Source: Raoultibacter phocaeensis | GTDB lineage: Bacteria; Actinomycetota; Coriobacteriia; Coriobacteriales; Eggerthellaceae | Length of the DNA stretch: 64,000 nt | Assembly: GCF_901411515.1 (NCBI RefSeq) | Contig: NZ_CABDUX010000001.1 | Span: forward strand, 930,001-994,000 | Direction: 5' to 3' | Part shown: positions 1 through 7,189 of the stretch, piece after piece | How the letters are laid out: the number at the start of each line of letters is the position of its first letter | How positions within the stretch are numbered: the first letter of the stretch is position 1 | The notes under the pieces: model-generated | Told to the model about the DNA's origin: nothing | Databases searched by the model: none | Seen by the model: the letters and a program-made list of their open reading frames with translations, nothing else | Program-made: the position numbers and the translations under genes

Positions 1-591
1 CGGTATAAAAGCCGGTTCAACTCGGGCGGTACCTTCGACATCCAGCCCCCCGAGATCGAAACGAAACTCGGAATCGTGAAGAGCTTCGTCGAGGAATACA
101 AGGTCAACGAAGGTATTCGCGAACTCACCATGCCCGAAGACATACAACTCTACATCGCCGAAAGTTCGAGTTCGAACATCCGCGAACTCAAGAGCGCCGT
201 GACGAAGGTCATATATCAGATGACGTTCTTCAACCAACCCGACCTGAACCTCGATGACGTGCGCCACCTGCTCGAGAACCATTTCTCGGGCGGTCCCTCT
301 AAGCGCCTTACGATCGCCGACATCCAGAAGGAAGTCGAGACGTTCTATAAGATAAGTCACGCCGAGCTCATCGGCAAGAAGCGCACCCGCAACATCATTT
401 ACGCACGTCAGATTGGGATATACCTGTGTCGGCAGCTGCTCGACCTGCCTTTCAACGATATCGGAAAGCAGTTCAACCGCGACCACAGCACGGTCATGTA
501 CTCGGTTACGAACGTCGAAGAGAAGCTGAAGGAGAGCAGGGAGTTGCGCGAGGAGCTCGAAGCGCTTAAACAGCTCATCCGCGAGATATAG
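1..591 (+). CDS. dnaA: Chromosomal replication initiator DnaA (3' part)
   Basis: Only the last 196 residues are in the window; the frame is open from base 1. The protein binds DnaA boxes at the origin and starts DNA melting. Visible are the end of the AAA+ domain, with the arginine-rich RYKSRF stretch and the DIQPPEIETK segment, and the whole DNA-binding domain IV. Domain IV carries the family signature around RDHSTVMYSV and the basic helix before it (KRTRNIIYARQ). The C-terminus is normal, ending in a charged helix. The next gene on the same strand is rpmH, after 648 bp, and not dnaN, so the usual dnaA-dnaN order does not hold at this end. Identification is secure; only the N-terminal part cannot be judged. 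Confidence 0.96.
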   Translation, partial: RYKSRFNSGGTFDIQPPEIETKLGIVKSFVEEYKVNEGIRELTMPEDIQLYIAESSSSNIRELKSAVTKVIYQMTFFNQPDLNLDDVRHLLENHFSGGPSKRLTIADIQKEVETFYKISHAELIGKKRTRNIIYARQIGIYLCRQLLDLPFNDIGKQFNRDHSTVMYSVTNVEEKLKESRELREELEALKQLIREI

Positions 592-1239
592 GGCGTCGGG
601 CGTTTTAGGATTTCTCCGCAGGCTTGCCTTGGGTGCTAAAACCCGTGCAAAACCTCTTGATAGCAGGGTAGTGATAATCAAAGCGATAAAACGTGTGGGA
701 AGCGGGAGCCCGTTCTCAACATGTTCGAAAACTCACTTTCAAGCATATCATCTGCGACAATGGTAGTTTTCAACAATTCCACCGTCCTTATTATTGTTGT
801 TATCAGATTATAAATAAGATAGATATAGTAAAGAGCACGGGGGAAACAATAGGTGGTCGATCCGCTCTGCATGCTTTGGTTGCTTGGACAATCCGGGCCG
901 GGTCAATTAGCCTGGTCTGCTTTCTCTTGACTCTTCGTCGTATGTGGTCTTCTAGTCAAGTTGATCTGCTCAACCCGTTCAACCCATTCGATCAACGTGA
1001 CTCCGATGCAACCCGTTTGATCGCCCTCGACCTCAGTGACCTCTAACCAGCTCTTGTAATTGCCTTTTTCAACCCACATCTAGAGGTTCCCCGTCGGCAG
1101 GCTACTAGATGCTGGATACGCTCGTTGGATTGGTGCCAGCACGTGAAACTATGCAGAATTACCTGCGTAAATGGCTTGACTTTGCTTGCCTTCGGTATAT
1201 ACTTTGGAAGTTACTCTTGAACCATGAAGGGATTGTGAA
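592..1239. other. dnaA-rpmH intergenic region, possible origin or regulatory region
   Basis: No convincing gene lies in these 648 bp. An AT-rich tract at about 788-838 could unwind easily. TTTTCAACA at 767-775 differs by one base from a classical DnaA box, but no perfect TTATCCACA-type box is visible. The hexamer CAACCC recurs at 971, 980, 1009 and 1070. A weak inverted repeat GTTTTAG/CTAAAAC lies at about 603-641 just after dnaA. Position next to dnaA and the surrounding parS array make an origin or dnaA-linked control region plausible, but this is inference. Confidence 0.4.
1176..1203 (+). promoter_or_regulatory. Sigma-70-type promoter for rpmH-rnpA
   Basis: TTGACT at 1176-1181 and TATACT at 1198-1203 are separated by 16 bp. 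Transcription would start about 30 bp before the rpmH ATG. This is the best promoter match between dnaA and rpmH. Confidence 0.75.
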
Positions 1240-1374
1240 ATGAAGCGCACTTATCAGCCTAACACTCGTAAGCGTGCGAAGTGCCACGGTTTTCGTGCAC
1301 GTATGTCGACAAAGGGCGGCCGCGCCGTCTTGTCTGCACGCCGCGCAAAGGGACGCAAGCGCCTCTGCGTGTAA
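1240..1374 (+). CDS. rpmH: 50S ribosomal protein L34
   Basis: A 44-residue, strongly basic protein beginning [18 protein letters not shown], followed by the conserved Arg/Ser/Gly-rich core and an RAKGRKRL tail, typical of L34 in length and sequence. It is a structural protein of the large ribosomal subunit. The start ATG follows a GAAGGG ribosome-binding site. rnpA starts 12 bp after its stop, the near-universal rpmH-rnpA pairing. A cysteine pair (Cys15 and Cys43) is slightly unusual for this family. Confidence 0.97.
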   Translation: MKRTYQPNTRKRAKCHGFRARMSTKGGRAVLSARRAKGRKRLCV

Positions 1375-1386
1375 CGATAGGATCCC

Positions 1387-1728
1387 GTGTTGGAAACCAT
1401 CAAATCCAGCACCGAAGTGTCCTATCTTTTCACGCATGGAAAGCGTTTGAGTACTCCCTTTGCAACCTTGATTGTATTGCGAAACGCAGAGCAACACGGC
1501 CAAGCAGGTCGTGTTGCTTTTGTTGCAGGTAAAAAGCTTGGTAACGCGGTTTGGAGAAATCGGGCAAAGCGCCGAATGAGGGCGATCTGCCGCGAGCTCG
1601 GCGGACCGTGGCCCGACTACGATGTGATATTTCTCGCGAAACGGCAAACAACCCAAGCGAAGTATAGTAAAGTGCTCGGTGCATGTGAAAAGGCCCTGAG
1701 CGGCGCTGGCTTCCAAACCTCTCAATAA
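1387..1728 (+). CDS. rnpA: Ribonuclease P protein component
   Basis: 113 residues, the usual size of RnpA, which helps the RNase P RNA remove tRNA 5' leaders. The diagnostic basic helix RNRAKRRMR is present at about residues 57-65, after a GKKLGNAVW segment. The start is GTG; no in-frame ATG lies nearby upstream. It sits between rpmH and yidD with very short gaps, so the genes are probably cotranscribed from the promoter before rpmH. Confidence 0.95.
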   Translation: MLETIKSSTEVSYLFTHGKRLSTPFATLIVLRNAEQHGQAGRVAFVAGKKLGNAVWRNRAKRRMRAICRELGGPWPDYDVIFLAKRQTTQAKYSKVLGACEKALSGAGFQTSQ

Positions 1729-1737
1729 GGTTGTGAG

Positions 1738-1980
1738 ATGGATAAGATAGTACGTTTTATACAGAAGGTTCCGTGCCGTGTCGCGGTCTTTCTCATTACG
1801 TTCTATCAAGCTGCAATCTCCCCGTTGTTCCCCTCATGTTGCCGATTCGAACCAACTTGTTCTCAGTACGGAATAATTGCGTTCCAACGGTACGGTTTTT
1901 TCAAAGGATTCAAACTTACCGCAAAGAGGATATTACGTTGTCGTCCGGGAGGCCCCCACGGGTATGATCCTGTGCCATAA
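1738..1980 (+). CDS. yidD: Membrane protein insertion efficiency factor YidD
   Basis: 80 residues with the YidD family core: an amphipathic N-terminus, YQAAISPLFP, the cysteine motif CRFEPTCSQY, and the C-terminal RCRPGGPHGYDPVP stretch. YidD is a small peripheral membrane protein that assists YidC-dependent insertion. It starts 9 bp after rnpA and is followed by yidC, the usual order. Confidence 0.95.
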   Translation: MDKIVRFIQKVPCRVAVFLITFYQAAISPLFPSCCRFEPTCSQYGIIAFQRYGFFKGFKLTAKRILRCRPGGPHGYDPVP

Positions 1981-2028
1981 TGGCATTTGATCAGGGGTTT
2001 CTTTGGTATATAGGAAGGATTACCGAAT

Positions 2029-2817
2029 ATGTGGGATGCATTTAAGGATCTAATCTTTTGGATCATCGAGTTCTTCTACAACCTTCTCGGAGGTGAAGCG
2101 GGCGGCGGCGACTGGGGCATGGCCATCATCATCGTTACCGTCATTTTCCGCATCCTCATCTCCCCCCTGATGCACAAGCAAACTAAATCCTCGTATCAGA
2201 TGCAGAAGGTCCAACCCCTTATGCAGGAGATACAGAAGAAATTCGCTGACGACCCTGTTCGCCAACAGGAAGAGATGCAGAAGCTCTACGCCGAAGCGAA
2301 GTTCAACCCGCTTGCCGGCTGCCTTCCGATGCTGTTGCAAATGCCTATCTTTATCGCGTTGTTCCAAGTGCTTCAGGAGATGGGAACTCGTACCCACGGT
2401 TCGTCCTATGAATTCTACAATCTGGTTCCGAGCCTCATCACCACGCCGAGCCAGGCGTTCGCCGAAGGTATCATGACCTTCATACCCTACGTCATCCTCA
2501 TGGTTATCTTCGCAGGGGCAACATTCCTCCCCATGGTGCTGCAGCAGCGCGGCAACGAAGGAGCCCAGAAGAAACAGATGCTCATCATGAGCGGCGTCAT
2601 GAGCATCTTCATGCTTTGGATCAGCTGGAATTCACCTGCAGGCGTGCTTCTGTTCTGGGGTACCTCTTCGCTGCTCGGAGTCGCTCAGCAGCAGATTTCG
2701 ATGCGCATCATGAAGAAGCGCGACGCCGAGGCCGCGGAAAACGTCGAAGTCAAGCCTATTGAGGTCGACGTTACCCGCAAGGTGAAGAAACCGCGCCCCA
2801 CCAAGAAGGGCAAGTAA
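2029..2817 (+). CDS. yidC: Membrane protein insertase YidC/Oxa1
   Basis: 262 residues, a short YidC like those of many actinobacteria, without the large periplasmic domain of enterobacterial YidC and without a lipoprotein signal. Five hydrophobic segments are visible, starting near residues 10-25, 29-48, 104-120, 150-172 and 186-225. The conserved positively charged groove residue is the Arg in VIFRILISPL. A cytoplasmic coiled-coil loop follows (about residues 60-95, Gln/Lys/Glu-rich), and the tail is Lys/Arg-rich, as expected for ribosome contact. It inserts membrane proteins alone or with SecYEG. The ribosome-binding site AGGAAGGAT precedes the ATG. Confidence 0.95.
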   Translation: MWDAFKDLIFWIIEFFYNLLGGEAGGGDWGMAIIIVTVIFRILISPLMHKQTKSSYQMQKVQPLMQEIQKKFADDPVRQQEEMQKLYAEAKFNPLAGCLPMLLQMPIFIALFQVLQEMGTRTHGSSYEFYNLVPSLITTPSQAFAEGIMTFIPYVILMVIFAGATFLPMVLQQRGNEGAQKKQMLIMSGVMSIFMLWISWNSPAGVLLFWGTSSLLGVAQQQISMRIMKKRDAEAAENVEVKPIEVDVTRKVKKPRPTKKGK

Positions 2818-2883
2818 CGCGAAGACCGCACCTGTAGCAGGTGTTGGCATATAATATGCTTTCATACAGTTAGGAGCGTTGAC

Positions 2884-3441
2884 ATGGCGGAAGAGATTCT
2901 CGAAGACGTTGATTTCGAAGAAGAAGATACCGAAGAGGGTAATCCAGTCGACGATGGTGGAATTCCCGAACTGAGCGACGAGGAACTCGATGCCGTCGCC
3001 GATACGGCAATTGCTATTCTGCAGGATATTCTCAAGTACTTCAACGTCGGCGAAGTGACCATCGACGAATATGAGGGTGACGAAGGCGAACTTATCCTCG
3101 ATATCACCGGCGACGATCTCGCCGTTCTCATTGGACGCCACGGCAAGACGCTCGATGCGCTGCAGTTTTTGGTATCGGCCGTCACTGTGCGCAAAATGGG
3201 CTTCCGCTATCCGGTCGTTGTTGATGTCGAAGGATACAAGAGCCGTCAGCGCCAAAAACTCGAGTCGATCGCCCGTTCGGCAGCTAACCGCGCTGCTGGG
3301 CAGAACCGCAGCATAAAACTGCGTCCCATGACTCCCTATGAGCGCCGTATTATCCACATCACCTTGCGCGACGATGATCGGGTGGAAACCGCGTCCGAAG
3401 GCGAAGGCAGTGCGCGCCATGTGGTAATCATCCCTCAGTAA
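2884..3441 (+). CDS. khpB: RNA-binding protein KhpB/Jag (KH and R3H domains)
   Basis: 185 residues. A very acidic N-terminus (about residues 1-40) is followed by a KH domain with the GxxG loop in LIGRHGKTLDAL near residues 80-92, and a C-terminal R3H domain (RRIIHITL, then VETASEGEG and VVIIP). The Jag_N domain found in some homologues is absent. The family binds RNA and, in Gram-positives, partners KhpA and influences cell elongation and division. It follows yidC after 66 bp. Its 3' end is followed by a perfect parS palindrome that also looks like a terminator. Confidence 0.92.
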   Translation: MAEEILEDVDFEEEDTEEGNPVDDGGIPELSDEELDAVADTAIAILQDILKYFNVGEVTIDEYEGDEGELILDITGDDLAVLIGRHGKTLDALQFLVSAVTVRKMGFRYPVVVDVEGYKSRQRQKLESIARSAANRAAGQNRSIKLRPMTPYERRIIHITLRDDDRVETASEGEGSARHVVIIPQ

Positions 3442-3464
3442 CCACAATAATCCATGATGTTGAC

Positions 3465-3494
3465 CAAAGGATGTTTCACGTGAAACATCCTTTG
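3465..3494. promoter_or_regulatory. parS site inside a 30-bp perfect palindrome (also terminator-like)
   Basis: The 16-bp parS consensus TGTTTCACGTGAAACA occupies 3472-3487. The symmetry extends to a perfect 30-bp palindrome (arms beginning CAAAGGA and ending TCCTTTG), followed directly by TTTTTG. It therefore has both the ParB-binding core and the form of an intrinsic terminator for khpB. Confidence 0.9.
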
Positions 3495-3565
3495 TTTTTG
3501 CCCTGAAACATTCGACAACCGAAACCTTGTCCTACCCGCATATAACCTGATTGAGAGCTGTCGTT

Positions 3566-4258
3566 ATGAATACACCTGCCCTTTTTTGCCAATACGGATT
3601 GGACGAACATCAATATCGTCTTATCGAATTGCATCTTCTCAAAGTTATTGAGGCGAATAAGACAACCAACTTGACGCGGATCGAAACATACGAAAGTGGA
3701 ATGCTTCTCCATGTTGAAGACTCACTATCCGGCCTTCAAGAAATAAAGAGCGCTCCAGCTGGTTTATACGGAGATTTGGGAACTGGCGGCGGCTTCCCCG
3801 GAATTCCCTTGGCAATTGCGACTGGCAGACAGACTATGCTCGTCGATTCAGTTAAGAAGAAAGTTGCAATTCTATCAACAATCATCGAGGAACTTGGTTT
3901 AGAAGGTCAGATAACCGGTTACGACGAAAGAATTGAAGACCTTTCGAAGGAAATGAAAGGTTCGTTTGCCGTATTAACTGCCCGAGCATTAAGCTCGCTT
4001 CCTTCCTTAATGGAATTAGCAAGTCCCTTGCTAATGCAAGGTGGACAATTGATCTGCTATAAAGCGCATGTGAGCGACGAGGAACTACAGCACGTGAAAT
4101 CTCTTCATACGCAACTTGGAATGAAGTTAATACATGATAGAAATTTCATGCTGAGCGATGAAATAACAAACCGACGCATTATCGTATTCGAAAAATCAGG
4201 GTATCCGAGTTTATGTTTACCACGAAAAGTTGGAATGGCTCAGAAGAAGCCGCTCTAG
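3566..4258 (+). CDS. rsmG: 16S rRNA (guanine527-N7)-methyltransferase RsmG
   Basis: 230 residues from the ATG at 3566. A TTG at 3551 would add five residues but has no better ribosome-binding site, whereas GAGAG precedes the ATG. RsmG methylates G527 of 16S rRNA using SAM. The Rossmann SAM-binding loop GDLGTGGGFPGIPLA is clear, preceded by NLTRI and LLHVEDSL, and followed by ARALSSLPSLMELA, all characteristic. Base composition is visibly more AT-rich than in yidC and khpB. The position between khpB and parA is the usual one. Two parS-like palindromes follow its stop. Confidence 0.94.
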   Translation: MNTPALFCQYGLDEHQYRLIELHLLKVIEANKTTNLTRIETYESGMLLHVEDSLSGLQEIKSAPAGLYGDLGTGGGFPGIPLAIATGRQTMLVDSVKKKVAILSTIIEELGLEGQITGYDERIEDLSKEMKGSFAVLTARALSSLPSLMELASPLLMQGGQLICYKAHVSDEELQHVKSLHTQLGMKLIHDRNFMLSDEITNRRIIVFEKSGYPSLCLPRKVGMAQKKPL

Positions 4259-4272
4259 AGGATCCATGCGAG

Positions 4273-4288
4273 TGTTTCACATGAAACA
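4273..4288. promoter_or_regulatory. parS-like site (one central mismatch)
   Basis: TGTTTCACATGAAACA differs from the parS consensus by one central base. It is embedded in a 26-bp inverted repeat (GCGAG...CTCGC arms) just after rsmG, so it may also act as an RNA hairpin ending rsmG transcription, although no T-run follows. Confidence 0.6.
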
Positions 4289-4314
4289 CTCGCAGCGTAC
4301 ACGGGTGCACTACA

Positions 4315-4330
4315 TGTTTCACGTGAAACA
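4315..4330. promoter_or_regulatory. parS site
   Basis: Perfect TGTTTCACGTGAAACA, the ParB/Spo0J centromere consensus, in the rsmG-DUF559 gap. Confidence 0.93.
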
Positions 4331-4362
4331 CTGATGTGTTTCTAAATTCCTATGTAGAGTGA

Positions 4363-4378
4363 TGTTTCACGTGAAACA
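4363..4378. promoter_or_regulatory. parS site
   Basis: Perfect TGTTTCACGTGAAACA, 48 bp from the previous one, just beyond the 3' end of the DUF559 gene. Confidence 0.93.
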
Positions 4379-4384
4379 ATGCGC

Positions 4385-4786
4385 TCAGCGTTTGTCTTTC
4401 ACCCGATCGAGCGATTGTGTAACGAGGTCGTTTCGTCGATCGGTGACTTCGTTGTGGATTGTTTCGCACACACTTTCGAAATTGAACCAGATATCATAAT
4501 TAGAGAATCTTAACTCTTTGATTTCGAGAAGTTCAAGATATCGAGTCCTGTACATATCACGGGTGCGTCCTGTTTCTTCATAATGTTGAGAACCGTCAAG
4601 CTCAATACTAAGCCGTACTTTATTACAAAAGAAATCGACGATATATACTCCGATGACTTTCTGTTGTCTAAAAGGAATAGGATATGTACTCAGAAAATCA
4701 CGCCAAAGCTTCTTTTCCTCTCTCGTTGCACTTACGCGAAGCTGATGAGCCAATACCGATAAGTTTCGTTTTCGTGGCAACCCCAT
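4385..4786 (-). CDS. DUF559 domain protein, nuclease-like
   Basis: 133 residues matching the DUF559 family, related to very-short-patch-repair and other PD-(D/E)XK-type endonucleases. Typical segments are ATREEKKLWRDFL near the N-terminus, YIVDFFC, and the core IELDGSQHYE with the candidate catalytic acidic residues, followed by RTRYLELLEIKELRFSN. Biochemical roles of this family are poorly defined, so the nuclease assignment is by fold only. A strong ribosome-binding site (GGAGGTGAGG) precedes the ATG. The gene is opposite in strand to its neighbours and interrupts the common rsmG-parA order. It lies between two parS sites on one side and one on the other, which suggests an insertion. Low GC resembles rsmG. 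Confidence 0.8.
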   Translation of the reverse strand: MGLPRKRNLSVLAHQLRVSATREEKKLWRDFLSTYPIPFRQQKVIGVYIVDFFCNKVRLSIELDGSQHYEETGRTRDMYRTRYLELLEIKELRFSNYDIWFNFESVCETIHNEVTDRRNDLVTQSLDRVKDKR

Positions 4787-4895
4787 AAAACCTCACCTCC
4801 ACCTATATCGTAGCAAACACACCTTGCATTTCGATGATGCGATAGGGATCAAAACCTTACCTGATTTACGTTCGATCACGAATTCAAACACAAAA

Positions 4896-4911
4896 TGTTT
4901 CACGTGAAACA
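4896..4911. promoter_or_regulatory. parS site
   Basis: Perfect TGTTTCACGTGAAACA, flanked by A/T so that 20 bp are palindromic, about 80 bp before parA. Confidence 0.93.
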
Positions 4912-4955
4912 TTCGTAAACATCGTACTTATCGACTACCAATAGAATGTTTACGC

Positions 4956-4961
4956 TATACT
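4956..4961 (+). promoter_or_regulatory. Probable -10 element of the parA promoter
   Basis: TATACT lies 29 bp before the parA GTG. A poor -35 (TCGACT, 19 bp upstream) is the only candidate. A parS site lies just upstream, so ParB binding could influence this promoter. Confidence 0.45.
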
Positions 4962-4990
4962 GATGCAGATTACATAGGAAAGGGGGCGTC

Positions 4991-5980
4991 GTGGGCTTAT
5001 TCGATGGTCTTAAACGGGAAAAAAAGGCAGCAGAGACTATCCCATCTGAAAATGAAGACGAATCTCAAAGCTCCATAGTCGACCAGTCGGTTCAGGAAAT
5101 CGATATTGAGGATGTCGAGGTGGTAGAGCGCGATGTTTCACGTGAAACAATCGAGCCAGCACCGCACAAGCCTATGAAGACGTACAAAGAGAAAGATCCA
5201 GTAAAACACGTGATTGGCCAGACGAAGGTTCTCGCAATAATCAATCAAAAAGGTGGCGTCGGGAAGTCGACGACTGCCATCAATCTTTCTGCAGCGCTGG
5301 GCGAGATGGGCAAACAGGTGCTTTTGATCGACTTAGACCCGCAGGGGAATTCCTCAAGCGGGTTGGGAATCGAAAAAAGCCAGGTAGAACACTGCATTTA
5401 CGATGTGCTTCTCAATCAGACTCCCGTTGAGGAAGTGATTATTCCCGACGTGTGCGAGGGTTTGGATGTAATTCCTGCAACGATAAACCTTGCCGGCGCA
5501 GAAGTCGAACTCGTGTCGGAGATGGCACGAGAGAACAGGTTGAAAGACGCCGTCGGCTCGCTGCGCGGTAAATACGACTTCATATTCATCGACTGCCCGC
5601 CTTCGCTTGGTTTGCTTACCGTCAATGCCCTAGTTGCTGCGGATAAACTCCTCATCCCCATACAATGCGAGTTCTATGCACTCGAAGGCGTGACAAAACT
5701 TCTCGATTCGATGAAACGTGTCAAAAGCCTGCTTAATCCGAGTTTGGATATCTATGGCGTCCTTCTCACCATGTACGACGGCCGCACCACGCTTTCCCGC
5801 CAGGTAGTCGACGAAGTGAGATCGTATTTTGGGAAAACGGTTTTCGATACGCTTGTCCCCCGTACTGTCAAGCTTTCAGAAGCGCCGAGTTACGGATTGC
5901 CTATCACACAGTACGACCCAACGGGCAAAGGAGCCCAATCTTATATAGAACTTGCTAAGGAAGTGATTCACCGTGGCTAA
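4991..5980 (+). CDS. parA: Chromosome-partitioning ATPase ParA/Soj
   Basis: 329 residues from a GTG with a strong AGGAAAGGGGG ribosome-binding site. A charged N-terminal extension of about 75 residues precedes the ParA fold. The deviant Walker A motif is at about residue 85 (QKGGVGKSTTA), then DLDPQGNSSSGLG and FIDCPPSLGLLTVNAL. ParA moves ParB-parS complexes along the nucleoid during segregation. The extension contains the residues DVSRETI, encoded by a perfect parS site. It overlaps parB by 8 bp, so the two are translated together. Confidence 0.95.
   Translation: MGLFDGLKREKKAAETIPSENEDESQSSIVDQSVQEIDIEDVEVVERDVSRETIEPAPHKPMKTYKEKDPVKHVIGQTKVLAIINQKGGVGKSTTAINLSAALGEMGKQVLLIDLDPQGNSSSGLGIEKSQVEHCIYDVLLNQTPVEEVIIPDVCEGLDVIPATINLAGAEVELVSEMARENRLKDAVGSLRGKYDFIFIDCPPSLGLLTVNALVAADKLLIPIQCEFYALEGVTKLLDSMKRVKSLLNPSLDIYGVLLTMYDGRTTLSRQVVDEVRSYFGKTVFDTLVPRTVKLSEAPSYGLPITQYDPTGKGAQSYIELAKEVIHRG
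5134..5149. promoter_or_regulatory. parS site inside the parA coding sequence
   Basis: Perfect TGTTTCACGTGAAACA within the N-terminal extension codons of parA. Confidence 0.92.
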
Positions 5981-7103
5981 ACAGAACAAAAGCGGTCTTG
6001 GCCGCGGACTTAATTCCCTTTTGAGCGGTAGCATGGAAGAGGCGATACCTGCGGAACCGTCTGCATCGAAACAGCGGACGATGGTAGATGCAGGAGAAGA
6101 GTTGGGAGAAAAACGTACTCAGCCGAAGGAACAGCAGCCTGTTCGGATTCCTGTTGAGAAGGATCCAGTTCCCGTTAAGACCACAGAACAGACGAAAACG
6201 GCGAGGTCGGAATCAAGTTCGGAAGAAAAACGTGTTCAACCGTATGGGGAAGAGGAAGACCACGTAACCATAAAGGGAGTTGTGGCGCGGGAAGTTAAAG
6301 AAAAACGGGTTGACGAAGTCGATCTGCTTGCGATCGAGCCAAATCCCGATCAACCTCGCACGAACTTCAAACAAGATGAGATTGAGGAACTGGCGGCTTC
6401 TATCGAAAAGGACGGATTGCTGCAACCCATCCTCGTCCGTACGATCAGCGAGGGCAAGTATCAGATCATCGCCGGCGAGCGGAGGTGGCAGGCATGCAGG
6501 TTCCTCAAGCTGAAGAAAGTTCCGATCAGGATCAAAGAGGCCGACGACGATAAAGCTCTCGAGCTCGCGTTGGTCGAGAACATCCAGCGGTCCGATCTCA
6601 ATCCGATCGAAGAGGCGTACGGATACCGCAGGCTCATGGAGCGCCAGGGGATGACGCAATCCGATGTTGCCCAAGCGGTATCGAAGGGACGCTCGACGAT
6701 AGCAAATTCGCTCCGCCTTCTCGAGCTTCCTGAAGATGCCCAGCAGCTTCTGTTCGAAGAGAAAATTTCTGCGGGCCATGCGCGCGCCATCCTGTCCATC
6801 CCGACTAAGGAAGGCCGCGAGAAACTCACCGAGAAACTGGTGCAAGAAAAGCTTTCGGTGCGCGAGGCGGAAACCCTTGCCCGCTTGTTCTCAGGCAAGC
6901 AGGATAAAGGTGAAGCTCCGGTACGAGTTCCGACGCCGAAAGTGTTCAAATCGGTTGCCCGTGCACTGCGCGAATCGTTGAACACGAACGTGCGCGTGAA
7001 AACGGTGCAGGGTAAGAACAAGATTGAGATTGAATTCAAAGATGAAGAAGAATTAGAACGTTTGTTCGCTACAATGACGTCATTCAAAGAAGAGAACGAA
7101 TAG
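5973..7103 (+). CDS. parB: Chromosome-partitioning protein ParB/Spo0J
   Basis: 376 residues starting at a GTG that overlaps the parA stop. After a variable N-terminal linker of about 110 residues come the CTP-binding/dimer-gate region (PNPDQPRTNF, then GERRWQAC near residue 168 and ENIQRSDLNPIEEA near residue 200), the parS-reading helix-turn-helix (MTQSDVAQAVSKGRSTIANS), and a C-terminal dimerisation domain. ParB loads at parS, slides as a CTP-dependent clamp and recruits SMC. The many parS copies in this window are its expected targets. The linker is unusually long and rich in Glu, Gln and Lys. Confidence 0.95.
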   Translation: MAKQNKSGLGRGLNSLLSGSMEEAIPAEPSASKQRTMVDAGEELGEKRTQPKEQQPVRIPVEKDPVPVKTTEQTKTARSESSSEEKRVQPYGEEEDHVTIKGVVAREVKEKRVDEVDLLAIEPNPDQPRTNFKQDEIEELAASIEKDGLLQPILVRTISEGKYQIIAGERRWQACRFLKLKKVPIRIKEADDDKALELALVENIQRSDLNPIEEAYGYRRLMERQGMTQSDVAQAVSKGRSTIANSLRLLELPEDAQQLLFEEKISAGHARAILSIPTKEGREKLTEKLVQEKLSVREAETLARLFSGKQDKGEAPVRVPTPKVFKSVARALRESLNTNVRVKTVQGKNKIEIEFKDEEELERLFATMTSFKEENE

Positions 7104-7126
7104 TTTTACCGATTCTCGTTCGCATG

Positions 7127-7160
7127 AAAGGCACCGTCGTGTTCGCTCGGTGCCTTTTTT
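7127..7160. terminator. Bidirectional terminator between parB and rlmN
   Basis: The stem AAAGGCACCG/CGGTGCCTTT is followed by a T-run to 7160. The pairing continues outward through GCATG/CATGC, giving an A-run/T-run hairpin that would end transcription in both directions between two convergent genes. Confidence 0.88.
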
Positions 7161-7189
7161 CATGCGCTGGTTGGTTGAACCGTAATGTA

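Noticed and set aside
767-775. Firm oriC call from DnaA boxes
   Set aside because: Only one near-match (TTTTCAACA) and no cluster of consensus boxes; kept as a possible origin region only.
693-1046. 117-residue open frame between dnaA and rpmH
   Set aside because: No ribosome-binding site, no recognisable domain and composition unlike neighbouring genes; probably chance in a regulatory gap.
4273-4288. Full terminator for rsmG
   Set aside because: The hairpin is good but no T-run follows; kept only as a parS-like site with possible hairpin.
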